Below, piece after piece: positions 16,590 to 25,456 of a DNA stretch of 64,000 nucleotides (position 1 is the stretch's first letter; every line of letters starts with the position of its first letter). A program made the translations under genes and the position numbers. The notes below the pieces were generated by a model. The model saw only the letters and a program-made list of their open reading frames with translations, was not told the DNA's origin and ran no database searches. The DNA comes from Paenochrobactrum pullorum (lineage in GTDB: Bacteria > Pseudomonadota > Alphaproteobacteria > Rhizobiales > Rhizobiaceae), in contig NZ_JBHEEH010000005.1 in the NCBI RefSeq assembly GCF_041929845.1, positions 62,001 through 126,000 of the forward strand. The letters run 5' to 3'.

Positions 16590-17177
16590 TTAGCGGGTCG
16601 GAAGCTCCTTGCCCCATGTAAATGCTTGCGGCACTGATGAACCGGCAGGTTCTTTTTTAGCAACCGGCTCAGGACCACCTGGAAGCTGTGTGCCCCAAGT
16701 AAATGCCTGCGGAACATTTGTATCAGCAGCCGGACCGGCATCTGCAACAGAACCACCGCCGATGGAACCAGCAGCAGTTTCAGCAACAAGGCTGATCGCT
16801 TCAAGCTTCTCTTCATCATTTACCATTGGCTCGTCGCCTGGTTCTGCGCCATTATAGGACATGATGTAAGCAATGATGTTCAGGTAAGCTTCATCGCCAA
16901 GCTTGCCCGGTGCCACCGGTGGCATCGCAACAGAGATGAAGTCAAAAAGGCCGCCAGCGGTATCCCAGTTAGCCATAATGTCCTGTCCAGCCAGACCAGG
17001 AGCATCAGGGCCTTCCAGTTTAAAACCATGGCACTGCGCACAGTTTGCGTCATAAGCCTTTTTGCCAGCGATTGCTTGCTCTTCCGTAAAACCGGCTGCG
17101 GCAGCCGGTGCTATGGCGGCAAGGCCAAAACCAACAGCTAATGCTGCGGTCATGCCGACTATTTTTTGTCTTATCAA
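16590..17177 (-). CDS. Periplasmic c-type cytochrome with repeated C-terminal tail
   Basis: A signal peptide (MTAALAVGFGLAAIAPAAAA) is followed by a single heme c domain: CAQCH at residues 46-50 and a probable Met ligand in VAMPPVAPG. It likely accepts electrons from the PQQ dehydrogenase encoded 57 bp downstream. The last 60 residues are Ala/Gly/Pro-rich and carry two copies of VPQAFTWG, unusual for a small cytochrome. TTG at 17177 is preferred because GGGAGGG precedes it; a GTG at 17192 would put that ribosome site inside the gene. Confidence 0.85.
   Translation of the reverse strand: MIRQKIVGMTAALAVGFGLAAIAPAAAAGFTEEQAIAGKKAYDANCAQCHGFKLEGPDAPGLAGQDIMANWDTAGGLFDFISVAMPPVAPGKLGDEAYLNIIAYIMSYNGAEPGDEPMVNDEEKLEAISLVAETAAGSIGGGSVADAGPAADTNVPQAFTWGTQLPGGPEPVAKKEPAGSSVPQAFTWGKELPTR
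16611..16715 (-). repeat. Two-copy direct repeat coding for VPQAFTWG in cytochrome tail
   Basis: The blocks 16611-16634 and 16692-16715 are nearly identical at DNA level and encode SVPQAFTWG(K)ELP and NVPQAFTWG(T)QLP. The 81-bp offset is a multiple of three, so the repeat is a protein-level duplication. Confidence 0.8.
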
Positions 17178-17188
17178 AATACCCTCCC

Positions 17189-17200
17189 GCACCTAGGTGC
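17189..17200. promoter_or_regulatory. Perfect palindrome just before cytochrome start
   Basis: GCACCTAGGTGC is a perfect 12-bp palindrome immediately upstream of the GGGAGGG ribosome site of the cytochrome gene. It could be an operator or a leader hairpin that affects translation; no regulator gene is adjacent. Confidence 0.4.
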
Positions 17201-17580
17201 ATTCAGTGATATATCTCTTGAACAACAGGTGTTATCCGCCACTCAACTTTAATATCCGGCATTCAGGCAAATTGCCTTCACACCTGATAGATCTCTTCCA
17301 TTTGAGAAAACTTTCAAACATCAGGGCATTCGCGCCCGCTGTCTGACAGCTTTCTTAAATCTCGATAAAGTCAAAAATTTCCCTTAAAGAAATTCCTGCT
17401 TTTACCGAGCATGCTTATTTTATAACGATCACAATATTTTGACAAATATTGCTCACATCCAATCACAGCATTTCGCGGCTTTTACAGAGCCTGAAACTAT
17501 AAGTTCAGCGCCCGCGCCTCCGTTCGATTATTGAAGTCCCCCGACTTATTTTTATCAAACTAAAGTACTATACAATACAC
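17193..17580. other. 388-bp intergenic region upstream of the cytochrome/PQQ dehydrogenase genes
   Basis: No convincing gene is present. The region separates the six-gene ABC operon from the cytochrome gene, both read leftward, and should hold the dehydrogenase promoter. It contains the palindrome at 17189-17200, the small inverted repeat GCTGTC-T-GACAGC at 17338-17350 and the larger palindrome at 17432-17451. The part next to the ABC operon is AT-rich. Confidence 0.6.
17432..17451. promoter_or_regulatory. Operator-like palindrome CAATATTT-N4-AAATATTG
   Basis: Eight-base perfect arms around TGAC in the intergenic region before the cytochrome/PQQ dehydrogenase operon. Length and symmetry fit a dimeric regulator site; which protein binds is unknown. 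Confidence 0.45.
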
Positions 17581-18474
17581 CTAATTGTCGCAAATAATAC
17601 TGTTACCCATATAAAATTCACGTAATTTTGTTGTCTGCCCGTTCTTATCCAAATCTTTTATGGCTTTTTCGACCGCCCTTTTCAAAGTCACATCGCCTTT
17701 CCACAGACCGAGCGCCATTGAATAAGTTTGACCAGCCATCGTCCTTCCTTGCTCCACATCACCGTTCTCATCTTTTGTCGAGAAAACCCATGATGCCTTT
17801 ACGTCTTTTGCTTCAGAGCCTTTAGCTTTCAACAATGAACAAGCGGTAAAGTTTTCTGCCACAAGTCCTTTTACATCTCCATTAGCAATAGCTTTAAAAA
17901 CTTGTTGCGCAACCTGTTTTTCACCTACCCTCATTGATATTGACCGAGCGTTCAAGCCTTGATTACGCAACCATCCAGACAATTCAAGTCGATTCAGCCC
18001 TGTATTCCCAGGAATAACAAAGATTTGATCACCTTTTTGTGGGATCACGCCATCCAGAGACAGAAGCATCCAGCCGAGCTGAATATCTGTTGGAATCGTC
18101 TGCATGAAATTACGCGTCCTGAGCGTATCTGCCACACCACCTGCAAGAATGTCGCATTGGCCACGAGAAATCATCCAGTTACGCGGATTGAAATCACGCC
18201 CGATGGATTCCATTTTATTAATCGCTAACCGAACACCGAGTTTATCGGCAATGGCTTGCACCAATTCAATATCATAGCCCGGATGCTCCGGATTGCCGGT
18301 CACAAAGGGCGGATAGCTGGCAGGTACGCACAACTTCAATGTACCACGCGCTTTGATTTGCGATAGTGAGGTGTCAGCCGGTAAAAAGCTGACCGCCAGT
18401 AGCAATACGAAAATGGTGCCTAGGTTGATGACTGTGCTACGCCAGTGTTTCCAACGGCTTGGTTTCTTTGTCAT
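17581..18474 (-). CDS. Family-3 periplasmic binding protein of PQQ/ABC-2 system (PedA1/LutA-like)
   Basis: The 297-residue protein has an N-terminal membrane or signal segment (VINLGTIFVLLLAVSFLPA) and a family-3 binding fold (GTLKLCVPASYPPFVTG, GYDIELVQAIADKLGVRL, RGQCDILAGGVADTLRTR). It follows the ABC-2 permease gene by two bases. In Pseudomonas (PedA1A2BC) and Methylobacterium (LutAEF), a similar exported protein plus an ABC-2 transporter is linked to PQQ alcohol dehydrogenases and lanthanide supply. That role is possible here but not shown. Start taken at ATG 18474; the frame is open to 18555 but overlaps the permease gene. Confidence 0.65.
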   Translation of the reverse strand: MTKKPSRWKHWRSTVINLGTIFVLLLAVSFLPADTSLSQIKARGTLKLCVPASYPPFVTGNPEHPGYDIELVQAIADKLGVRLAINKMESIGRDFNPRNWMISRGQCDILAGGVADTLRTRNFMQTIPTDIQLGWMLLSLDGVIPQKGDQIFVIPGNTGLNRLELSGWLRNQGLNARSISMRVGEKQVAQQVFKAIANGDVKGLVAENFTACSLLKAKGSEAKDVKASWVFSTKDENGDVEQGRTMAGQTYSMALGLWKGDVTLKRAVEKAIKDLDKNGQTTKLREFYMGNSIICDN

Positions 18475-18476
18475 AT

Positions 18477-19289
18477 TTATGCCCGCCGGAAATCGAGAAG
18501 GGCAAGGGTAAAGAACACAATTGCCATGCCTGCAATAATTGCAGGCCCAAGCCACGGGGTAAACTGGTTGAAATCAATCAACACACCGCGCAGCGCATCA
18601 ACCACATAAGTAATCGGATTGGCCCGCACCACCATCACCAACCACTCCGGATACATGCTGACCGCCTGCGTACGGCTCAAGGAAGGATCAAGCGGAAAAA
18701 TCGATGACGACGTGAAATAAAGCGGCAAAATGATTGTATTGGAAAAGACACCAAAGCCTTCAAAGCTGCGCACACGTGCAGCCAGCAACACACCGAAACA
18801 TGTCAGGCTAAAAGATGTAAAGAACATCAAAACGATAGCGAGAAACACCTGATCATAAGAAAGGTTCACGTCGGCAAAGCGCGCCAAAATTAACACCAGA
18901 ATACCATGCCCTGTGGCGACAGTACTGCCGCCCAGCACTTTACCAAGCAAGATCAGCCAGCGCGGCATAGGAGACACCAACACCTCACGCAAGAAACCAA
19001 ATTCACGATCCCAGATAACGGAAACCGCAAACTGGATAGAAGTATACATAATGTTCAGCACGATCACGGCCGGAAACAGGAATTGCAGATAGGTGTAAGG
19101 CACCACATAGCGCACCTCACCATAAATTTCACCGCGAAAATAAGGGTTTAGGCCAATACCCAATACCAGAAGCCATATGATCGGGCGTGAAACACCACCC
19201 ACCATCTGGCCGCGATCGCGTGTTGCACGCATCACTTCACGCAGCCAAATGCCGTAAACCCCGCGCATTAAAGGCAGTATTTGTTTCAT
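18477..19289 (-). CDS. ABC-2 type transporter permease (PedC/LutF-like)
   Basis: The 270-residue membrane protein has an N-terminal amphipathic helix, the segment VMRATRDRGQMVGGVSRPII, six hydrophobic helices and the ABC-2 signature region around GFLREVLVSPMPRWLILLGKVLGG. It must work with the CcmA-like ATPase encoded at 22091-23104, although four genes of another transporter type lie between them. In PQQ alcohol dehydrogenase loci this permease family is annotated as PedC. Confidence 0.8.
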   Translation of the reverse strand: MKQILPLMRGVYGIWLREVMRATRDRGQMVGGVSRPIIWLLVLGIGLNPYFRGEIYGEVRYVVPYTYLQFLFPAVIVLNIMYTSIQFAVSVIWDREFGFLREVLVSPMPRWLILLGKVLGGSTVATGHGILVLILARFADVNLSYDQVFLAIVLMFFTSFSLTCFGVLLAARVRSFEGFGVFSNTIILPLYFTSSSIFPLDPSLSRTQAVSMYPEWLVMVVRANPITYVVDALRGVLIDFNQFTPWLGPAIIAGMAIVFFTLALLDFRRA

Positions 19290-19357
19290 CTTAAACCCGT
19301 TCCATGCCTGACAAAATGCTGCTCATCAGTAACAGCACCGTCTGATATTTTAAAACT

Positions 19358-20224
19358 CTACCATGATGCAATGCCTTCATTGCCACGGCCATAAAAATCT
19401 GATTGTGGATCAGCGAGTACCATTTCGCGTAGTGCCGCCCATAAATGCTGACGCAATTGGATGAAATCCGGTGCATCACGCGGATCATTCATAAAGCGCG
19501 GACGGGCAAAAGGAACTTCGATCACTTCATGAATACGCCCTGGGCGTGGCGCCATCAGCACAATTCTGTCACCCATAATCAGCGCTTCATCAACGCTATG
19601 CGTGACAAAAAGCAAGGTCGCCTTCGCCGGATTGGATGCATCAAAGCCAGTTGCCACCTGCTTTTCAGTCAACCGCAACGTTTCTGCCTGCATCAGCTCG
19701 CGTGATTGCGCATCAAGGCTCGCAAATGGCTCATCCATCAGCAACAAATCAGGCTCGACGACAAGCGCGCGCGCCAATGCCACACGCTGGCACATACCGC
19801 CCGATAATTGTGCCGGATAATAATCGGCAAACCGCGTTAAGCCGACTTGAGCAAGCGCTTTATCAACCGGTGCGATACGTTCACCCACCTTTAAATGCGG
19901 CAAAGCAAAAGCAATGTTTTCGCGCACAGTCTTCCACGGCAGCAACCGGAAAGACTGAAACATCATCGCACTGCCGACACCTGCTTGCGGTGCCGCACCA
20001 TTGACCAATATTGAGCCTTGATCCGGTTTGATCAAGCCAGCAATCAACCGCAAAAGTGTTGTTTTTCCACAGCCAGAAGGCCCCAGAAAAACAATTGTCT
20101 CGCCCCGCCGCACGCTCAGATTGATATCTTGCAATACCGGCATGGCATTGCCCGCACGCGTCTTCTTGTCAGAAAACGCATGGGACAAAGCTTCAATGAC
20201 GATATGTGGCGGGGTTAACAACAT
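19358..20224 (-). CDS. ABC transporter ATPase, nitrate/sulfonate/taurine (SsuB/TauB) type
   Basis: The 288-residue protein shows Walker A GPSGCGKTT, signature LSGGMCQR, Walker B LLLMDEPFASLD and the H-loop VTHSVDEALIMGD. The DEPFASLD sequence and the long insert between signature and H-loop match SsuB/TauB/NrtD ATPases. It drives uptake with the permease at 21354-22094 and the binding protein at 20250-21275. It precedes the ABC-2 permease gene by 68 bp. Confidence 0.88.
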   Translation of the reverse strand: MLLTPPHIVIEALSHAFSDKKTRAGNAMPVLQDINLSVRRGETIVFLGPSGCGKTTLLRLIAGLIKPDQGSILVNGAAPQAGVGSAMMFQSFRLLPWKTVRENIAFALPHLKVGERIAPVDKALAQVGLTRFADYYPAQLSGGMCQRVALARALVVEPDLLLMDEPFASLDAQSRELMQAETLRLTEKQVATGFDASNPAKATLLFVTHSVDEALIMGDRIVLMAPRPGRIHEVIEVPFARPRFMNDPRDAPDFIQLRQHLWAALREMVLADPQSDFYGRGNEGIASW

Positions 20225-20249
20225 GCTTTAGCCTGTGATCCTAACCGTC

Positions 20250-21275
20250 TTAACGGGAAACCGTATCAAGGTTTTCCGCCGTACCGATTTTTTTCAGCAC
20301 TGCATCAACTGGCGAAAAATCAACCCATTCTTTCAGCTCAACCTGACGCAGATCTTCAAATTCTTTAGTCTGGTAAAGCCAGTTTTGGGTAAATTGCAGT
20401 TCATCTTTCTGAATGCCGCCATTGACTGTCCAACTTTTGGCAAAAACCTTGGCAAGCTCGTCAAAGCTCTCAGGCTTCACATCAGGGCGGGCTTCTTTCA
20501 TCACAGTTGCCCAGCTTTCAGGATTTTTAGCAAAATCGCGCGCTGCAAGGGTCAAAGCTTCAATCACTTTTTCGACGTCATCCTTGCGCTTTTCCAAAGT
20601 CTCAACCGTCACTGCATTAACCTTGCTGGTGACAGGTGCGGCTGCAAAATAGTCATCTACGTTGACAAGAACCGGCAAAGTTTCATATCCCGGCAAAGCC
20701 AAAAGCGCGCCAATCGACATGGTCGTTGCATCAATCTGACCGGCTTTTAGTGCCTGAGCACGGATATTTGGCTGACCGAGCGCAACCCAGCTTAGTTTTT
20801 CGGTATCAATGCCTTTTCCGCTCAAAACTTTGGTGCTGAGTGAATGATCAAGACTGCCGATGCGGCCAATACCAAAGCTTTTGCCATTGATATCCTCAAT
20901 GGATTTTACACCTTCTTTACCAGCAATCAAATAAGGAAGCGCTTTATTCGGCGATGTTACAGCACGCAAATTCGTCGTGCCGCGGGCGGCCAATTGCACC
21001 AATGCTTCCGTTGCAATATTGGCCATCTCACCTTCATTGGATTGCAGTGCTGCCAATGCCATCGGTGTCTGCTGCACGCGGATTAGTTCTACATCCACAC
21101 CAGCGCGTTCGAAATAACCACCTTTAAGCGCCAGATCGACGACTGAATTGGGTACCAGCGGCGTTTCCATATCGGTGATAATCATACGAAATGGCTCGGC
21201 CAATGCCTGCATATGCGAGCCTGCCATAGCAATCGCTGCCAAAGCCGTCATACCAACAAATTTACCAAAGCGCAT
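20250..21275 (-). CDS. ABC transporter substrate-binding protein, NMT1/SsuA type
   Basis: A signal peptide (MTALAAIAMAGSHMQALA) leads a 341-residue NMT1/THI5/SsuA-like fold: VVDLALKGGYFERAGVDVEL, ALQSNEGEMANIATEALVQL, SIEDINGKSFGIG. Members bind sulfonates, nitrate, taurine, thiamine precursors, aromatic compounds or other small molecules. The position in an operon beside a PQQ dehydrogenase suggests a substrate or cofactor of that pathway, which sequence alone cannot specify. Confidence 0.85.
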   Translation of the reverse strand: MRFGKFVGMTALAAIAMAGSHMQALAEPFRMIITDMETPLVPNSVVDLALKGGYFERAGVDVELIRVQQTPMALAALQSNEGEMANIATEALVQLAARGTTNLRAVTSPNKALPYLIAGKEGVKSIEDINGKSFGIGRIGSLDHSLSTKVLSGKGIDTEKLSWVALGQPNIRAQALKAGQIDATTMSIGALLALPGYETLPVLVNVDDYFAAAPVTSKVNAVTVETLEKRKDDVEKVIEALTLAARDFAKNPESWATVMKEARPDVKPESFDELAKVFAKSWTVNGGIQKDELQFTQNWLYQTKEFEDLRQVELKEWVDFSPVDAVLKKIGTAENLDTVSR

Positions 21276-21353
21276 GAAAATGCTCCATTTATCTGATTGA
21301 ATTGCCTATCTGTTTTCAAATGAAAACTAAGGCTGTATTGTCAAAATTATTGA

Positions 21354-22094
21354 TCATCGTGACACCTGCCAGCGCGTCATACGCTGCTCTAGCAGGCGCA
21401 AACCTTCATTGACCACCACCCCCATAAGCGCAAGAATGATCACCACCACAAAATATTCTGCCATGCGGAAACTGCTGCCATAAATATTAAGCAAGCCGCC
21501 AAGGCCGGAAACGGCAGTATAAAGTTCAGCAACAATCGTATTGATCAGCCCCAAAGTAGCGCTTAGACGAAGCCCTGCCAGAATGAACGGCATTGCACCT
21601 GGAATGATGATATGGCGCACGATCCGTGCCTGCCCTGCGCCAGTGGAGCGCGCCATTTCAATCAGATTTTCATCAGCCTGCTGCACGCCCTTATAAGTGT
21701 TGATGATGACCGGCATCACCGCACCCAAAAAGACGATAAACACTTTGGCAAAAACACCCAAACCCAACAGCACGATAATCATAGGCACAAAGGCCACGCG
21801 CGGCGTTGCCGCCAATGCATAGATATAGACATCAATGGCACGGCCAAAGGTGCGGAAACTACCCATCAGGCCGCCGATAAAAATACCAACCAGTGCTGCA
21901 ATTAATGTGCCGCTGAAATAAACCCGCATGCTTTCTAGAAGCGCTGTCCATAAGCGCTTTTCAACAAGCATTTTCTGCCCAGCCAGTAATGTTTCATACG
22001 GCGAGGCAAACAAGCCCTGCGGCACTTTGAGGGATATCATCCACCAAACTGCTAAAAACAAAATAAAAAAGGCAAGGCGTAGACTTAAAATCAT
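21354..22094 (-). CDS. ABC transporter permease, SsuC/TauC type
   Basis: The 246-residue protein has six membrane helices and the EAA motif EMARSTGAGQARIVRHIIIPGAMPFILAG, followed by NTIVAELYTAVSGLGGLLN, the SsuC/TauC pattern. Its ATG overlaps the stop of the CcmA-like ATPase gene as ATGA (22091-22094). This direct coupling of two transporter types shows they are co-expressed. Confidence 0.88.
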   Translation of the reverse strand: MILSLRLAFFILFLAVWWMISLKVPQGLFASPYETLLAGQKMLVEKRLWTALLESMRVYFSGTLIAALVGIFIGGLMGSFRTFGRAIDVYIYALAATPRVAFVPMIIVLLGLGVFAKVFIVFLGAVMPVIINTYKGVQQADENLIEMARSTGAGQARIVRHIIIPGAMPFILAGLRLSATLGLINTIVAELYTAVSGLGGLLNIYGSSFRMAEYFVVVIILALMGVVVNEGLRLLEQRMTRWQVSR

Positions 22095-23104
22095 CGGCGC
22101 CCTGCTCGTCTGCCGGCCTGTTGCTCGGAAATGCGAACACCTGATGCCTTATCGCGCAATTCACGTCCTGTGAGTGACAGGAAAACACTTTCCAGTGACG
22201 GCGCATCGAGGCGCGCCTCTTCAATCTGGTCGCTGCATTCTTCCAAGAACTTGTTCAGTTCTGCCGTATCGGGAATTTCAATAGCATAGCGATTATGGGT
22301 CAAAGCCTGCACATTGGTAAAACGGGATTTAATTTCAGAAACCACATCATTATTCAGTGGCGTTACATGTAACCAGCTTTTACCATATTGCTGTTTCAAG
22401 CTTTCGGGTGTGCCTTCAGCCAGAATACGACCATGATCGATAATGCAGATCTGATCAGCACTTTCGACTTCTTCAATATAATGCGTGGTGGTCAAAACAG
22501 TGAGACCTTCATTGATCTGCATGTCCTGCAAATAACGCCAGATGCGCTGGCGTGTCTGCGCATCCAAACCAACAGTGGGCTCATCCAGCAGCAAAATGGC
22601 AGGCTTGTGCATCAAGGCGCGGGCAATTTCCAGACGACGGCGCATACCGCCGGAAAATTCGCGCACAATCTTCCCACGAAATTCGCTCAGTTCCACCAGT
22701 TCCAGCACCGCATCCATCGCTTCGCAGCGCTCTTTCTTGCTCATACCATAAACAAGGCCATGAAATTCGAGATTTTCATCAGCACTCAATCGATCATCAA
22801 GGCTGGAGGTTTGAAACACCACCCCGATGGAGCGACGCGCTTTAACCGATTGTTTTACAACATCTGCGCCATCCAATAAGGCGCGCCCATGATCAAAGTT
22901 CATCAAGGTACAAAGAATATTCAAAAGTGTGGTTTTGCCAGCACCATTAGGCCCTAAAAGCGCAAAGCTTGAACCTTTTTTCACTTGTAAATTGATGTTG
23001 TCGAGAACTTTCTTTTCGCCATAACTGTGAGAGAGATTGCTGATCTCAATCGCCAGTTCAACTGCCTGTTGTGATGCATTCATATCAATTGTCATTGAAG
23101 CCAC
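22091..23104 (-). CDS. ABC-2 transporter ATPase (CcmA/daunorubicin-resistance type; PedB/LutE-like)
   Basis: The 337-residue protein has Walker A GPNGAGKTT, signature FSGGMRRR, Walker B ILLLDEPTVGLD and a C-terminal DUF4162-like region. It is the ATPase partner of the ABC-2 permease at 18477-19289. GTG at 23104 follows AAGGAGAG. First gene of the leftward operon; related ATPases are a marker of PQQ alcohol dehydrogenase loci. Confidence 0.85.
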   Translation of the reverse strand: MASMTIDMNASQQAVELAIEISNLSHSYGEKKVLDNINLQVKKGSSFALLGPNGAGKTTLLNILCTLMNFDHGRALLDGADVVKQSVKARRSIGVVFQTSSLDDRLSADENLEFHGLVYGMSKKERCEAMDAVLELVELSEFRGKIVREFSGGMRRRLEIARALMHKPAILLLDEPTVGLDAQTRQRIWRYLQDMQINEGLTVLTTTHYIEEVESADQICIIDHGRILAEGTPESLKQQYGKSWLHVTPLNNDVVSEIKSRFTNVQALTHNRYAIEIPDTAELNKFLEECSDQIEEARLDAPSLESVFLSLTGRELRDKASGVRISEQQAGRRAGRR

Positions 23105-23223
23105 AACAGCTCTCCTTATTCTCGTATGCAGATACTATGCTGATAAACCAGCCAGTCCGGGTTTGCTACGCTTTCTGCCAGCGCTTATCAAGAGGATGAT
23201 AAAAACGTGACCACTATCAACAC

Positions 23224-23985
23224 TTAAAACCGCATATAAATCCGTGGCGTATAACCGGTCATCTTCTTAAAGAATGCAATAAAGGCGCTATCACTGGCAA
23301 ATTCCAACTCGAAGGCCACAGACGTGATTGTCTCACCCGATGCCAATAATTCAATCGCTTTGAGCAAGCGCCATTGCTGGCGCCATTGCTGATAAGTCAT
23401 ACCTGTTTCTTTACGAAAAATCCGCAAAATTGTTTTTTCGCTGGCTCCGGCTTGCTGGGCCAGTTTTTGCAAAGGTGGTGGTAGTTGCTCTATATCAAGC
23501 CCGCTCAAGCGCCGGTCAGATGGCAATGGCAGCAACATCGGCTCGCGTTGTGCCGCGTCCACTTCATCAAGACATACCGCCAAAATATTGGCTTTGGCGC
23601 CCTTGCTCCAATCCGTATTAAAATCTGCAACAGCGATCCGCTCCAAAACAGCACGCAACAGCGGCGTTACCGTCATCACTTCCACTTGGGCCGGCAAGTT
23701 CGAATAAAGTGAAACATCAATATAGACCGAGCGATAATCAACCGCTTCCGTCATAATTGCACGATGGGGAATATCAGGCGGAAGCCATGCCAGACGTGTT
23801 GGCGGCAAAAGACACAAACGATCAGGCAAATGAATGGTGATACAGCCGCCTTGGGTAAATAAAAACTGACCCATTTTGTGATGATGCCAGCCGGAATCAT
23901 GGCTGCCCATATCAGCTGCAATACCGATAACACTATTGCCGATACTGTCAGCATCAAAAGCATCTTCCTGCTTCAACCACACCAT
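23224..23985 (-). CDS. AraC family regulator with cupin domain (NimR-like)
   Basis: The 253-residue protein has an N-terminal cupin (SGWHHHKMGQFLFTQGGCITI, LLPPTRLAWLPPDIPHRA) and a C-terminal double helix-turn-helix (ASEKTILRIFRKETGMTYQQ, SVAFELEFASDSAFIAFFKKMTGYTPR). It is divergent from a Bcr/CflA-type MFS gene and probably controls it. The long ORF starting at 23936 on the other strand overlaps this start; the MFS gene begins later, so the overlap is not real. Confidence 0.87.
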   Translation of the reverse strand: MVWLKQEDAFDADSIGNSVIGIAADMGSHDSGWHHHKMGQFLFTQGGCITIHLPDRLCLLPPTRLAWLPPDIPHRAIMTEAVDYRSVYIDVSLYSNLPAQVEVMTVTPLLRAVLERIAVADFNTDWSKGAKANILAVCLDEVDAAQREPMLLPLPSDRRLSGLDIEQLPPPLQKLAQQAGASEKTILRIFRKETGMTYQQWRQQWRLLKAIELLASGETITSVAFELEFASDSAFIAFFKKMTGYTPRIYMRF

Positions 23986-24088
23986 GATTGTCTCATTTTT
24001 GATGTTATCAGTCTTTATATATGTAACACGACTTATTCATTTCAGCCATAGCCATGTCAGTTTAAAAATCACGACAGGCATCACTGAT

Positions 24089-25228
24089 ATGAAACGTAAT
24101 CTTACCATTCCGCTTGCGACAGGTTTGATGATGTTCCCGCAAATTGCAGAAACCATCTACAGCCCTGCGCTGCCACAAATAGCACAAAATTTTTCTGTCT
24201 CACCCGAACAGGCCGGACAAACGCTTTCGTTTTACTTTCTGGCTTTTGCAATCGGCGTAGTCGTCTGGGGGCGCTTATGCGACAGTTTAGGCCGCAGACC
24301 AACAATGCTGCTCGGCCTTTTCATCTACACTATCGCATCACTGCTCGCACTCGTCAGCCTCAATTTTAAAATACTGATGGCTGCCCGTATGCTGGCAGCT
24401 TTTGGTGCCGCCGTTGGTTCTGTGGCCACACAAACCATGATGCGCGATATGTTTGATGGTGCAAAACTGGCACAGGTATTTTCCATCATGGGCATCGCGT
24501 TGGCGGTCAGTCCGGCAATCGGCATGATGGCAGGCTCAGTCCTCACCAGCAATTTTGGCTATCAAGGCATGTTCACAGGACTTGCTGCTTTAGCTTTGCT
24601 TTTATTGCTGTGGTCGGCTGTCCAATTACCGGAAACGCAAACAACACGCAGCCAACCCGCACCATTCTTTGAAACGCTCGCTATGATGATGCGTGACCGC
24701 TCTATCTGGCGTACCGCTTGCCTTGTTGCGCTCTTTAATCTGGCTTTGTTTGGTTATTACCAACTAGCGCCATTTAACTTTGAGCGCCTGCATCTTAGCC
24801 CTGAAATGTTTGGTTATAGCGGCCTTTTGCTAGCCTTTGGCGTATTACTTGGCTCATTACTCAATCAGCGCCTGTTAAAGCGCAATTGGTCTTGCGAAAA
24901 TCTGGTGATCTTGGCAGCGAGCCTCATGCTGATCGGCGGAGCACTCACCACACTCCTGCAAGCAAGCTGGCTGTTTGTATTGCCGGTGATGCTGGTGGTT
25001 TTAGCCTATGGATTGGCTATTCCAAACATTCTGGCCAAAGCCCTTGTGGCCTATGGAGATCGCCGGGGCACTGCCGGTGCCGTTTTAGGGCTCTTCTACT
25101 ATGTGCTGCTTGGGTTTGGTCTGGTTTTTGCCGGTTGGTGGCAACAATTGGGAGCACTGCTTTTGATCTGCGGAATATTTGCGCTGCCGATCACTGTTGC
25201 CGTGCAAAAGATGCGACCACAAGATTGA
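24089..25228 (+). CDS. MFS multidrug efflux transporter, Bcr/CflA type
   Basis: The 379-residue protein has 12 predicted helices. MMFPQIAETIYSPALPQIA at the first helix and motif A (GRLCDSLGRRPT) between helices 2 and 3 place it in the Bcr/CflA drug/H+ antiporter group. Start set at 24089 (MKRNLTIPL), which begins just before helix 1; the upstream 51 codons have no ribosome site and overlap the AraC gene. Probable substrates are drugs or small metabolites exported on command of the divergent AraC protein. Confidence 0.85.
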   Translation: MKRNLTIPLATGLMMFPQIAETIYSPALPQIAQNFSVSPEQAGQTLSFYFLAFAIGVVVWGRLCDSLGRRPTMLLGLFIYTIASLLALVSLNFKILMAARMLAAFGAAVGSVATQTMMRDMFDGAKLAQVFSIMGIALAVSPAIGMMAGSVLTSNFGYQGMFTGLAALALLLLLWSAVQLPETQTTRSQPAPFFETLAMMMRDRSIWRTACLVALFNLALFGYYQLAPFNFERLHLSPEMFGYSGLLLAFGVLLGSLLNQRLLKRNWSCENLVILAASLMLIGGALTTLLQASWLFVLPVMLVVLAYGLAIPNILAKALVAYGDRRGTAGAVLGLFYYVLLGFGLVFAGWWQQLGALLLICGIFALPITVAVQKMRPQD

Positions 25229-25258
25229 TGAAATCAATAGAACCTATTATTTTTTAAC

Positions 25259-25284
25259 GCCTCGCCTCCAAAGCGGGGCTTTTT
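25259..25284 (+). terminator. Rho-independent terminator after MFS gene
   Basis: GCCTCGC and GCGGGGC form a 7-bp stem with one G-T pair, followed by TTTTTC. It is 31 bp after the MFS stop; the 170 bp beyond it are AT-rich and should hold the TonB receptor promoter. Confidence 0.8.
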
Positions 25285-25456
25285 CTATTAAAATCAAGGC
25301 AATAGATATTATAAGAATAAATGTGCACATCCCCGCACTATTGTTTTGAAACCCTTGCAATTCAGCAGCTTTAGTAATATTGACTATTTTACTCATCTTT
25401 TAGTCAGCAAGCCTGAAAGCCAGCCAGCGATATCAAAAACTCATACCGAGGGTATC

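Noticed and set aside
15507..16637. Long open frame of 376 codons on the plus strand opposite the PQQ dehydrogenase gene
   Set aside because: It lies wholly antisense to a well-supported gene; its translation is Cys/His/Arg-rich with no family pattern and has no ribosome site.
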